Position numbers and translations under genes: made by a program
Source of the DNA: Arion vulgaris
Taxonomy: Eukaryota; Mollusca; Gastropoda; Stylommatophora; Arionidae
DNA length: 64,000 nucleotides
Direction of reading: 5' to 3'
NCBI GenBank assembly: GCA_020796225.1
Contig: CM036774.1
Span: 27,866,791 to 27,930,790, forward strand
Part shown: positions 52,655-63,952 of the stretch, one piece after another
Position numbering within the stretch: the stretch's first letter is position 1
How the letters are laid out: every line of letters starts with the position of its first letter
Notes under the pieces: model-generated
Databases searched by the model: none
Told to the model about the DNA's origin: nothing
Seen by the model: the letters and a program-made list of their open reading frames with translations, nothing else

Positions 52655-55160
52655 TTCCATCAAGAGATACTTGTTTTAGCTACAGTTCCCCAAGTAGATA
52701 TCCTGATATTTTAGTCTACAAGTCCCTCCAAGTAGATATCTGTATTTTAGTCTAAAGTTCTCCAAGTAGATATCACTGTATTTTGTCTCAAGTTCCTCCA
52801 AGTAGATATCCTGTATTTAGTCTCAAGTCCATCCAAGAGATATCTCTGTTTTTAGTCTACAAGTTCTCCAAGTAGATATCCTGTATTTTAGTCTACAAGT
52901 TCCATCCAAGTAGATATCCTGTATTTTAGTCTACAAGTTCTCCATCCAAGTAGATATCCTGATATTTTAGTCTACAAGTTCCCTCCAAGTAATATCCTGT
53001 TATTTTAGTCTACAAGTTCCCTCCAAGTAGATATCTCTGTTATTTTAGTCTACAAGTTCCCCCTCCAAGTAGATATCTCTGTTATTTTAGTCTACAAGTT
53101 CTCCATCCAAGTAGATATCTCTGTTATTTTAGTCTACAAGTTCTCCATCCAAGTAGATATCTCTGTTATTTTAGTCTACAAGTTCCCTCCAAGTAGATAT
53201 CTCTGATATTTTAGTCTACAAGTTCCCCTCCAAGTAGATATCACTGATATTTTAGTCTACAAGTTCCCTCTCCAAGTAGATATCACTGATATTTTAGTCT
53301 ACAAGTTCTCCATCCAAGTAGATATCTCTGTTATTTTAGTCTACAAGTTTCCCCTCCAAGTAGATATCTCTGTTATTTTAGTCTACAAGTTCCCCCTCCA
53401 AGTAGATATCTCTGTTATTTTAGTCTACATTTTCCTCCAAGTAGATATCACTGATATTTTAGTCTACAAGTTCCTCTCCAAGTAGATATCCTGATATTTT
53501 AGTCTACAAGCTCCTCCAAGTAGATATCACTGATATTTTAGTCTCAAGTTCTCTCAAGTAGATATCTCTGTTATTTTAGTCTACAAGTTCCCCCTCCAAG
53601 TAGATATCTCTGATATTTTAGTCTACAAGTTCCTCCTCCAAGTAGATATCACTGATATTTTAGTCTACAAGTTCCCCCTCCAAGTAGATATCTCTGATAT
53701 TTTAGTCTACAAGTTCTCTCCAAGTAGATATCTCTGATATTTTAGTCTACAAGTTCTCTCAAGTAGATATCTCTGATATTTTAGTCTACAGTTCTCTCAA
53801 GTAGATATCTCGATATTTTAGATCTACATAGTTCTCCCAAGTAGAATCATCCCATATTTTAGTCTACAAGTTCTCATCCAAGAGATATCGTTATTTTAGT
53901 CTACAAGAGTTCTCATCAGCAAGAGATGAATCTCTGTTATTTTAGGCTACAAGTTCCCTCTCAAGTAGATATCTCTGATATTTTGAGTCTAAAGATTCTC
54001 CAAGTAATATCTCTGATATTTTAGTCTACAAGTTCCCCCTCCAAGTAGATATCACTGTTATTTTAGTCTACAAGTTCTCCATCCAAGTAGATATCCTATA
54101 TTTTAGTCTACAAGTCCCTCCAAGTAGATATCTCTGTTATTTTAGTCTACAAGTTCTCCATCCAAGTAGATATCTCTGTTATTTTAGTCTACAAGTTCTC
54201 CATCCAAGTAGATATCTCTGTTATTTTAGTCTACAAGTTCCCCCCAAGTAGATATCTCTGATATTTTAGTCTACAAGTTCCCTCCAAGTAGATATCACTG
54301 ATATTTTAGTCTACAAGTTCTCCATCCAAGTAGATATCTCTGTTATTTTAGTCTACAAGTTCCCTCTCCAAGTAGATATCTCTGATATTTTAGTCTACAA
54401 GTTCCCTCCAAGTAGATATCACTGATATTTTAGTCTACAAGTTCCCTCTCCAAGTAGATATCCTGATATTTTAGTCTACAAGCTCCTCTCCAAGTAGATA
54501 TCACTGATATTTTAGTCTACAAGTTCTCTCCAAGTAGATATCTCTGTTATTTTAGTCTACAAGTTCCCCCTCCAAGTAGATATCTCTGATATTTTAGTCT
54601 ACAAGTTCCCTCCAAGTAGATATCCCTGATATTTTAGTCTACAAGTTCCCCCTCCAAGTAGATATCTCTGATATTTTAGTCTACAAGTTCCCTCTCCAAG
54701 TAGATATCTCTGATATTTTAGTCTACAAGTTCCCTCCAAGTAGATATCACTGATATTTTAGTCTACAAGTTCTCTCCAAGTAGATATCTCTGTTATTTTA
54801 GTCTACAAGTTCCCTCCAAGTAGATATCTCTGATATTTTAGTCTACAAGTTCCCCCTCCAAGTAGATATCTCTGATATTTTAGTCTACAAGTTCCCTCCA
54901 AGTAGATATCTCTGATATTTTAGTCTACAAGTTCCCTCCAAGTAGATATCTCTGATATTTTAGTCTACAAGTTCCCCCCAAGTAGATATCTCTGATATTT
55001 TAGTCTACAAGTTCCCTCCAAGTAGATATCACTGATATTTTAGTCTACAAGTTCCCCCCAAGTAGATATCTCTGATATTTTAGTCTACAAGTTCCCCCTC
55101 CAAGTAGATATATCTGATATTTTAGTCTACAAGTTCCCTCCCCTCCAAGTAGATATCACT
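52655..55160. repeat. about 40-bp minisatellite, about 62 copies (longest array)
   Basis: The unit contains attttagtctacaagttccc, tccaagtagatatctctg and at. Copies vary chiefly in the c/t-rich linker length. 52655-52860 and 53780-54000 are unusually indel-rich. Confidence 0.96.
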
Positions 55161-55184
55161 GTGATAGTTTTGTTATAGCATTTA

Positions 55185-55838
55185 CGTTCACTTCTCTTCT
55201 CTCTCTTCTCAATTCCACACATTTCCAACCTAGTTGTTTAATCTCTCTCTCTCACAAGTTCCTCATATTTCCAACCTAGTTCATAATTTCTCTCTTCTCC
55301 ATTCCACATATTTCCAACCTAGTTGTTTAATCTCTCTTCTCTCCAATTCCACATATTTCCAACCTAGTTGTTTAATCTCTTCTCTCTCCACAGTCCTCAT
55401 ATTTCACTAGTTGTTTAATCTCTCCTCTCCCACATTCCACATATTTCAACCTAGTTGTTTAATCTCTTCTCTCTCCACAGTCCTCATATCTCCAACCTAG
55501 TTGTTTAATCTCTTCTCTCTCCACATTCCTCTATTTTCCAACCATGTTGTTAATCTCTCTTCACATTCCTCATATTCCAACCTAGTTGTTTAATCTCTTC
55601 CTCTCCACATTTCCATATTTCAACCTAGTTGTTTAATCTCTCTCTCTCTCTCCACATTCCTCATATTTCCAACCATGTTGTTTAATCTCTCTCTCCACAG
55701 TCCTCATATTTCCAACCTAGTTATTTAATCTGTCTCTCTCTCCACAGTCCTCATATTTCCAACCATGTTGTTTAATCTCTCTCTCTCTTTCTCTCTCTCC
55801 ACAGTCCTCATATTTCCAACCATGTTGTACAATCTCAA
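55185..55838. repeat. about 41-bp pyrimidine-rich minisatellite, about 16 copies
   Basis: The unit contains cctcatatttccaacctagt, tgtttaatctct and ctctccacag. The unit resembles a polypyrimidine tract plus AG, but this alone is not evidence of splicing. Confidence 0.93.
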
Positions 55839-56319
55839 CACACATACATTTCTTATTGTGTTATCACTGACTTTGAAATCCATGCTAACTCGATATATTC
55901 CATATCTTCATTTCTCTATTCATTGTATTAATCCATCTCTCCGTTTCTCCCTTCTCAAATCATATTTTAACATCACATCCTTGTCCTTTCTTCATCAACA
56001 TGTTTTGTTAATCCCCCTTCCCATTATACCATCCAATTTCAATGTTTTAACATACCACTTCCTTCATTTTTCTTTCAATCTCTCAATGTGTGAACATCAT
56101 ATTCTCAATTGTAAGTTCAGCCTTCATGTTGCCCCAATCTATAGATTCCCTTTCAATAATAATGATAACTGTGTGGTAGTTAGTCATACTACCATCTTTT
56201 GAGATTCATTCTTCCCCATTTGGATAGGGTTATGACTGTGGTCACCTGTTAACTGTTTTATCAGCCTGGGCCATCAACGAGATGACACGCTTGATTTTCG
56301 TGCCGTTGACATTATTCAC
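55839..56319. other. single-copy spacer
   Basis: T/C-rich, with an ordinary-looking 145-codon frame overlapping the previous array. No family resemblance. Confidence 0.4.
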
Positions 56320-56417
56320 ACAAGAACACCATGCATACCTTCATAGTAGCATTAACACAAGTACAATATGCATACCTTCATATTAGCATTCACACAAGAA
56401 CATCGTGCATACCTTCG
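56320..56417. repeat. 38-bp minisatellite, left part (about 2.5 diverged copies)
   Basis: Copies of atgcataccttcatagtagc precede the LINE insertion. The main part of the array starts at 57065. Confidence 0.85.
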
Positions 56418-57064
56418 GTGTAGATAATGGGAAGGTTTGGAGATGGCTCTGTCAGACGCAAACCAGATCATCGTGGGCTTATTCAGCACAGCGAAATGGT
56501 AGTACACTTCATGAGGACTGCGGCGCTTTCGAGACAACGACATCGAGCATGACTATGGAGATCACTGCTGCCTCCAGGGCTCTGTCATGGGTGGCTGAGC
56601 AACAGGTTACCCATACGATCATCATATCAGACTCGATGAATTGCTTCAACTGATTGAATCTGAAGTATGCGGTGGAATGGGTGGACAGCATTGGAGATCA
56701 CATCTCAAGAAAATGTCTTGGCTGTACACACCTGACATGCTGGAGTGCAGGGTAACGAGCGTGCTGACTTTCTTGCAAACAATGCCTCGACTCAAACGGG
56801 CAGAAGTATGGACAGAGCCGATATCATCAATGCGGTACGCTCTCAATTATATGACATGGGCACGTCTCAGACACTGGAAAGAGTTCGAGAATTAGGCATT
56901 AAGTGGGGACATGCCAGACAGTATCGTCTTCGTGGTAGAGAGAGAAGATATAGTAATCAACTTCTCATGGGTACTGTGAGCAAATGGACTTTGGGATGGC
57001 TTCTGCAGCGGAGGACAGAGCACGAATGGGAATGCCCAATGTGCCATGACGTCGATCGCATAAC
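56418..57064 (+). mobile_element. I-like LINE fragment (family D), inserted in the 38-bp array
   Basis: It reads D-G-S-V-R-R-K (RNase H start), T-T-S-S-M-T-M-E-I-T-A-A, I-I-S-D-S-M, then after frameshifts Q-G-N-E-R-A-D-F-L-A-N-N-A and a tail with R-V-R-E-L-G-I-K-W-G-H-A-R and L-L-Q-R-R-T-E-H-E-W-E-C-P-M-C. It ends at about cgcataacataac. Minisatellite units flank it on both sides. Confidence 0.87.
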
Positions 57065-58480
57065 ATAACATCGTGCATACCTTAATAGTAGCATTAACAC
57101 AAAGAACATCGTGCATACCTTAATAGTAGCATTAACACAAAGAACATCGTGCATACCTTAATAGTAGCATTCACGCAAAGAACATCGTGCATACCTTAAT
57201 AGTAGCATTCACACAAAGAACATCGTGCATACCTTAATAGTAGCACTCACACACTATGGACATCGTGCATACCTTAATAGTAGCACTCACACAAAGAACA
57301 TCATGCATACCTTAATAGTAGCATTAACACAAAGAACATCGTGCATACCTTAATAGTAGCATTAACACAAAGAACATCGTGCATACCTTAATAGTAGCAT
57401 TCACGCAAAGAACATCGTGCATACCTTAATAGTAGCATTCACACAAAGAACATCATGCATACCTTAATAGTAGCATTCACGCAAAGAACATCGTGCATAC
57501 CTTAATAGTAGCATTCACACAAAGAACATCGTGCATACCTTAATAGTAGCATTCACACAAAGAACATCATGCATACCTTAATAGTAGCATTCACACAAAG
57601 AACATCATGCATACCTTAATAGTAGCATTCACACAAAGAACATCGTGCATACCTTAATAGTAGCATTCACGCAAAGAACATCGTGCATACCTTAATAGTA
57701 GCATTCACACAAAGAACATCATGCATACCTAATATCAGCATTCACGCAAAGAACATCGTGCATACCTAATAGTAGCATTCACAAAAGAACATCATGCATA
57801 CCTTAATAGTAGCTTCACGCAAAGAACATCGTGCATACTTAATGTAGCATTCACACAAAGAACATGTGCATACTCTTAATAGTAGCATTCAACAAAGAAC
57901 ATCAAAGCATACCTAATAGTAGCATTCACACAAAGAACATCATGCATACCTTAATAGTAGCATTCACACAAAGAACATCGTGCATACCTTAATAGTAGCA
58001 TTCACACAAAGAACATCGTGCATACCTTAATAGTAGCATTCACACAAAGAACATCATGCATACCTTAATACTAGCATTCACGCAAAGAACATCGTGCATA
58101 CCTTAATAGTAGCATTCCGCAAGAACATCGTGCATACCTTAATAGTAGCATTCACACAAAGAACATCATGCATACCTTAATAGTAGCATTCACACAAAGA
58201 ACATCATGCATACCTTAATAGTAGCATTCACACAAAGAACATCGTGCATACCTTAATAGTAGCATTCACACAAAGAACATCATGCATACCTTAATAGTAG
58301 CATTCACACAAAGAACATCATGCATACCTTAATACTAGCATTCACGCAAAGAACATCGTGCATACTAATTTGCATCGCAAAGAACATCATGCATACCTTA
58401 ATAGTAGCATTCACACAAAGAACATCATGCATACCTTAATAGTAGCATTCACACAAAGAACATCGCGCATACCTTCAGTC
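57065..58480. repeat. 38-bp minisatellite, main part, about 37 copies
   Basis: The unit is acatcgtgcataccttaata then gtagcattcacacaaaga, with cgtgc/catgc and acaca/acgca variants. 57720-57910 is indel-rich. Confidence 0.96.
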
Positions 58481-58497
58481 AGTTAGGAATTTTGTTA

Positions 58498-58795
58498 CTC
58501 ACTTACTTATTCCTCTTCGCTCCTCGTGGAGCATAGGGCCTCAACAGTTGTTCGCCATTTTTCCCGGTCTCTGTATGTTTTGTTTATGGTTTCCCAGGAT
58601 AGTCAGCACTCTTCAGTTTCTCAAGAAGACTCTTGTTTAGGGCGTCGTCCGTCATTTTTCGTTCTACTAGTGTCCTCACATTCTACATCCCTATACCTGT
58701 GGGCTTCTGTGAAATCAACTTGGGAGCCTCTATTTTTGTTGTCTACAAAGAAGTGTCGTCAGCAGTTCAGCTAGTTTTTGCGATTTACCCTCGTG
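58498..58795 (-). mobile_element. LINE C-terminal fragment (family W)
   Basis: The minus strand ends Y-R-D-R-E-K-W-R-T-T-V-E-A-L-C-S then T-R-S-E-E-E-stop, a C-terminus typical of pol-type LINE proteins. Upstream the reading is decayed. Confidence 0.75.
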
Positions 58796-58827
58796 TCATG
58801 TTCGTAAGATTTAGTTATTATTCATAT

Positions 58828-59055
58828 ATCTTCAGTCAGTTAAGCTTTTAGTTAGTATTAAAATATATCTTCAGTCAGTTAAGCTTTTAGTTAGTATTAA
58901 AATATATCTTCAGTCAGTTAAGCTTTTAGTTAATGTTAAAATATATCTTCAGTCAGTTAAGTTTTTAGTTAGTATTAAAATATATCTTCAGTCAGTTAAG
59001 CTTTTAGTTAGTATTAAAATATATCTTCAGTCAGTTAACTTTTAGTTAGTTTAAA
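58828..59055. repeat. 39-bp minisatellite, about 6 copies
   Basis: The unit contains atatatcttcagtcagttaa then gcttttagttagta. Confidence 0.94.
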
Positions 59056-59139
59056 ATAATATTACAAGTCAATTGTTTGAGCTTGTTTAACTCATTTTAA
59101 AGAACAGTTGTTTAGTATATGCAACAAGTATCGTCAGTC

Positions 59140-59335
59140 CTCTGCTCTTTTTTCTCTCGTTACTCTTTTTTCTGTTAAACCTTTTCTCTCTGTCCTCTGC
59201 TCTCTCTCTGTCTCTCTCTACCTCTCTCTGTCCTTTTTTCTCTCTCTCTTCTCTCCTCTCCCTCTCTCTCTCTCTCCCTCTCTCTCTGTCTCTCTCTCCC
59301 TCTCTCCCTCACTGTCTCTCTCTCTCTACTTCAGA
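59140..59335. repeat. CT-rich low-complexity tract
   Basis: Long runs of tctctctc with occasional g. No gene. Confidence 0.92.
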
Positions 59336-59407
59336 ATATAATTATTGGTTCTGTTCATCTTATAGCCCAGAAAGTTTTGCTGAAGATGAACCAGTTGGTT
59401 CCCCACT

Positions 59408-59580
59408 TGAAGACAGACATACTAGCAGACAGACATACTAGCAGACAGACATACTAGCAGACAAACATACTAGCAGACAGACATACTAGCAGACAGACAA
59501 ACTAGCAGACAGACAAACTAGCAGACAGACAAACTAGCAGACAGACATACTAGCAGACAGACATACTTGCAGACAGACAT
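59408..59580. repeat. 16-bp minisatellite, about 11 copies
   Basis: The unit is acagacatactagcag, just upstream of the first kinase-gene exon. Confidence 0.95.
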
Positions 59581-59649
59581 TGCAATATTTTATTGTTTAA
59601 ATTGTCAACATTGTCAATATTTCAGGAAACGTTTGGTTAACTGCTGCAG

Positions 59650-59882
59650 GTAGAACTAGCCAGGACAATGACTCTGGAACGTAATCTGACTCCACTGACG
59701 CCATCACACACAATGTCCGCAAAGCCAGCCACAACAATGACTGGTGAGGACACAGTTGTTGTACAGCATCAAGTCATGCATGGACTTGACTGGATGCACA
59801 AAGACGAGCCCATCTTCAGCCGTAACAGTCCTAATATGTTAAATATCCTTACTGCCAGCTCTGATCTGGAATTCTCCAACAG
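59650..59882 (+). CDS. DLK/LZK-like gene, first recognised exon
   Basis: It follows ctgctgcag and ends AAC-AG before gtaggt, phase 2. From the ATG at 59668: M-T-L-E-R-N-L-T-P-L-T-P-S, then W-M-H-K-D-E-P-I-F and S-P-N-M-L-N-I-L-T-A-S-S-D-L-E-F-S-N. Its last 18 residues are repeated by the next exon. It may be a first coding exon with 5' UTR or an internal exon. Confidence 0.65.
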
Positions 59883-62800
59883 GTAGGTTATCTGCTCTTG
59901 AAATAGTTGACCCAATTCGTTATTAGGATATCACAAACAGTTGCAGTAAAGATAACATCACAAACAGTTGTAGTAAAATATGACATCACAAACAGTTGTA
60001 GTAAAATATGACATCACAAACAGTTGTAGTAAATATGACATCACAAACAGTTGTAGTAAATATGACATCACAAATAATTGTAGTAAATATGACATCACAA
60101 ACAGTTGTAGTAAATATGACATCACAAACAGTTGTAGTAAATATGACATCACAAACAGTTGTAGTAAATATGACATCACAAACAGATAGTAAGATACACT
60201 TCAAAATCTTGTGTCAAAATGAAATGATATTCTTGTAAGAAATTTGACACATTAAAATAGTTAAATAAGATGACACATAACAAATGCTTGAAATATGACA
60301 TGTTGGTTCTTTAATATAAGATGACACACTCCATATAGTAATGAGACAACACAACAAATTCTGCTAGTAATGTTGCATTAAACTCCCATGAGTAATGATG
60401 ACGTTAAACTCCTGTGTAGTAATGTTGACATTAAACTCCCATGTAGTAATGTTGACACTAAACTCCCATGAAGTAATGTTGACACTAAGCTCCAATGTAG
60501 TAATGTTGACACTAAACTCCCATGTAGTAATGTTGACACTAAGCTCCAGGTAGTAATGTTGACACTAAGCTCCTGTAGTAGTAATGTTAACACTAAGCTC
60601 CCTGTAGTAATGTTGACACTAAACTCTCTGTAGTAATGTTGACACTAAACTCCTATGTAGTAATGTTGACACTAAACTCCTCGTAGTAATGTTGACACTA
60701 AACTCCCATAGTAATGTTTACACTAAACTCCCTGTAGTAATGTTGACACTAAACTCCCATGTAGTAATGTTGACACTAAACTCCCATGTAGTAATGTTGA
60801 CACTAAACTCCCATGTAATAATGTTGACACTAAACTCCCATGTAGCAATGTTGACACTAAATTCCTGTAGTAATGTTGACACTAAACTCCATGTAGTAAT
60901 GTTGACACTAAACTCCATGAGCAATGTTGACACTAAACTCCCTGTAGTAATGTTGACACTAAACTCCCATGTAGTAATGTTGACACTAAACTTCCATGTA
61001 ATAATGTTGACACTAAACTCCCATGTAGTAATGTTACACTAAACTCCCATGTAGTAATTTGACACTAACTCCCATGTAGTAATGTTGACACTAAACTCCC
61101 ATGTAGTAATGTTGACACTAAACTCCCATGTAGTAATGTTGACACTAATCTCCATGTAGTAATGTTAACTAAACTCCCATGTAGCAATGTTGACACTAAA
61201 CTCCCTGTAGTAATGTTGACACTAAACTCCCATGTAGTAATGTTGACACTAAACTCCTATGTAGTAATGTTGACACTAAACTCCCATGTAGTAATTTGAC
61301 ACTAACTCCCATGTAGTAATGTTGACACTAAACTCCCATGTAGCAATGTTGACACTAAACTCCCATGTAGTAATGTTGACACTAAACTCCCATGTAGTAA
61401 TGTTGACACTAAACTCCCATGTAGTAATGTTGACACTAAACTCCCATGTAGTAATGTTGACACTAAACTCCCATGTAGCAATGTTGACACTAAACTTCCA
61501 TGTAGCAATGTTGACACTAAACTCCCATGTTGTAATGTTGACACTAAACTCCTATGTAGTAATGTTGACACTAAACTCCATGTAATAATGTTGACACTAA
61601 ACTCCATGTAGTAATGTTGACACTATGATATCAGAACATAAATGGTTCTTCAATAACTCATGTAGGTCAATGTGGTTTGACCAATCAATTATTTGATTCA
61701 TTAAAAATTATATGTAGTCATCAACAGTGTGCTAATATATCAGATATTGACAATTATATGTGAATTATCACACAGTCTGCTAATATATCCAGATTTCAAT
61801 GAATCTAGCACAGAAGAGAAATAGCATTCCCTGATTCTAAGATTATCAACTTCTAGTAAGTTTTGCAATAACATTTTTCAATAATTCTTGCAATTGCATA
61901 TCTACTTTCTGTTACTTGTCTACTTTCTATTACATGTCTACTTTCTGTTACACGTCTACTTTCTGTTACTTGTCTACGTTCTGTTACATGTCTACTTTCT
62001 GTTACATGTCTACTTTCTGTTACATATCTACTTTCTGTTACACGTCTACTTCTGTTACTTGTCTACTTTCTGTTACATGTCTACTTTCTGTTACATGTCT
62101 ACTTTCTGTTACACGTCTACTTTCTGTTACTTGTCTACGTTCTGTTACATGTCTACTTTCTGTTACATGTCTACTTTCTGTTACATGTCTACTTTCTGTT
62201 ACACGTCTACTTTCTTTAGCTACTGTACAGATTACTTCTGATTCTAGATTATCACTTTCTAAGTTATTTTGCAACAATCTTTTCAATAATTCTTGCAATT
62301 GCATATCTACTTTCTGTTACTTGTCTACTTTCTATTACATGTCTACTTTCTGTTACACGTCTACTTTCTGTTACTTGTCTACGTTCTGTTACATGTCTAC
62401 TTTCTGTTACATGTCTACTTTCTGTTACATGTCTACTTTCTGTTACATGTCTACTTTCTATTAAACCTCTACTTTCTGTTACATGTCTACTTTCTGTTAG
62501 ATGTCTATTTTCGGTTAGATGTCTACTTTCTGTTACATGTCTACTTTCTATTACATGTCTACTTTCTGTTACATGTCTACTTTCTGTTACATGTCTACTT
62601 TCTGTTACAATTCTACTTCTATTAAACCTCTACTTTCTGTTACATGTTTACTTTGTGTTACTTGTCTTTGCCATGTGTGTTGCCTATACAATGTTACTGT
62701 GCCCGTACAAAACGACACTATTATCAAATAGCTACTAAAACATAATACCATTTGTCGTCCATCTACCAGCACCAACATGCTGCATGTCATGACGACTAGT

Positions 62801-63672
62801 TCTGATGTGGAATTCTCTAACAGGTAAGATGGAACGATAGACAGAAATTGAGTGAAATAGATAGAGAGAATCAGAGAGAGAGAGAAAGATAGAGAGAAAG
62901 GGAAGCAAGAGACAGATTGATAACTATATCAGTACCAGTTACTATATTAGCTTATGAGTATATCAGTACCAGTTACTATATTTGCTTATGAGTATATCAG
63001 TACCAGTTACTATATTTGCTTATGAGTATATCAGTACCAGTTACTATATTTGCTTATGAGTATATCAGTACCAGTTACTATAATAGCTTATGAGTATATA
63101 AATACTAGTTATTACTTTATTTCTTAAGTATTAGTACTAATTACTCCTACCATTACCAGTGTAATTATCTGTACTAATTACTTCTACCATTACCAGTGTA
63201 ATTATCTGTACTAATTACTCCTACCATTACCAGTGTAATTATCTGTACTAATTACTTCAACCATTACCAGTGTAATTATATGTACTAATTTCTCCTACCA
63301 TTACCAGCTTTATTATCTGTACTAATTACTGCTATCATTACCAATGTAATTATTTATACTAATATGAAACTTCAGCATGTAAAATAATTCTTGTCTCTGA
63401 CATCATAAACATCATTCACAGCATGTTGAGAGTTGACAGCGATGGAAACAGACGTGGAGATTTGTCATCATCATCTTCATTGGTCTCTCCTGGACCCACA
63501 ACTGCCCATTCTGCTCCAGTCACACCCACACATAATACAGAAGGAAGTGTTGATGTTGGCTATATGACGGGATCTCAGCATGGATTTTTCCAAGGACTTC
63601 TTGGTTGTCTAAGACCAGTGTGGACAATACTGGGGAAAGCTGCAGCCGCAGAACTGAAAAAACAAGGAAGAG
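59650..63672 (+). CDS. DLK/LZK-like MAP3K gene (MAP3K12/13 family), N-terminal exons only
   Basis: Exons at 59650-59882, 62770-62823 and 63422-63672 join in one frame (donor phases 2, 2, 1). The diagnostic segment is G-F-F-Q-G-L-L-G-C-L-R-P-V-W-T-I-L-G-K in the last exon. In human LZK an equivalent G-L-F-G-C-M-R-P-V-W-N-I-I-G-K stretch sits just before the kinase domain. The kinase domain itself would lie beyond the right edge. By family knowledge the protein is a stress-responsive MAP3K upstream of JNK/p38, acting in axon injury signalling. The first ATG at 59668 is in frame, and a TAA lies in frame at 59638. Between exons, about 2.9 kb is almost wholly minisatellites. The assignment rests mainly on one conserved block. 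Confidence 0.68.
59930..60188. repeat. 27-bp minisatellite, about 9 copies
   Basis: The unit is tatgacatcacaaacagttg then tagtaaa. It starts about 50 bases after the exon donor. Confidence 0.95.
60365..61625. repeat. 27-bp minisatellite, about 46 copies
   Basis: The unit is atgtagtaatgttgacacta then aactccc. Scattered single-base deletions occur. Frames on both strands are artefacts of a unit divisible by three. Confidence 0.96.
61626..61880. other. intron spacer
   Basis: AT-rich with a two-copy gtctgctaatatatcagat motif. No exon recognised. Confidence 0.5.
61868..62664. repeat. 18-bp minisatellite in two blocks with duplicated flank
   Basis: The unit is tttctgttacatgtctac. Two blocks (61905-62215 and 62310-62660) are each preceded by caataattcttgcaattgca and by similar sequence further left, so flank and array were duplicated together. 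Confidence 0.94.
62770..62823 (+). CDS. DLK/LZK-like gene, 54-bp duplicated cassette exon
   Basis: The acceptor is catctaccag and the donor is AAC-AG|gtaaga. In phase 2 it reads T-N-M-L-H-V-M-T-T-S-S-D-V-E-F-S-N, a close copy of the end of the previous exon. At 54 bases, with phase 2 at both ends, it can be included or skipped without changing the frame. Confidence 0.72.
62925..63112. repeat. 33-bp minisatellite, about 5 copies
   Basis: The unit contains gagtatatcagtaccagtta then ctatatttgctta. Confidence 0.94.
63128..63362. repeat. 38-bp minisatellite, about 6 copies
   Basis: The unit contains tctgtactaattactcctac then cattaccagtgtaatta. It ends about 60 bases before the next exon. Confidence 0.94.
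63422..63672 (+). CDS. DLK/LZK-like gene exon with the conserved pre-kinase block
   Basis: The acceptor is attcacag. The exon reads M-L-R-V-D-S-D-G-N-R-R-G, a Ser/Pro/Thr-rich stretch, and G-F-F-Q-G-L-L-G-C-L-R-P-V-W, then L-K-K-Q-G-R. The likely donor is AAGAG|gttcga, which is a weak consensus; phase 1 would fit continuation into the kinase domain. Confidence 0.72.
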
Positions 63673-63724
63673 GTTCGAGAATAATTTTGTTCTATCTCTG
63701 TCTGGACTCCTTTGTCTTGATAAA

Positions 63725-63952
63725 TGTTGATATTGTACTAAGATATACTAAATACATAGAAGTTTTTGTACTAAGATATAAATCCAAATACAAATGAGGT
63801 TTGTACTAAGATATACCAAATACATAGGTTTGTACTAAGATATACTAAATACATAGGTTTGTACTAAGATATACCAAATACATAGGTTTGTACTAAGATA
63901 TACCAAATACATAGGTTTGTACTAAGATATACCAAATACATAGGTTTGTACT
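63725..63952. repeat. 29-bp minisatellite, about 8 copies
   Basis: The unit contains tttgtactaagatataccaa then atacatagg. It starts about 50 bases after the presumed donor. Confidence 0.94.

Noticed and set aside
55185..55838. Array of real splice acceptors (ctctctccacag)
   Set aside because: Each unit resembles a polypyrimidine tract plus AG, but no exon-like sequence follows any copy; it is simply the repeat unit.
59360..59405. Exon encoding S-F-A-E-D-E-P-V-G-S-P-L-E upstream of the kinase gene
   Set aside because: The peptide looks plausible, but there is no GT donor before the 16-bp array starts, so I could not place it in the gene model.
60365..61625. M-L-T-L-N-S-H-V repeat protein
   Set aside because: It is the translation of a 27-bp intronic array between exons of the kinase gene and is present in both strands' frames.
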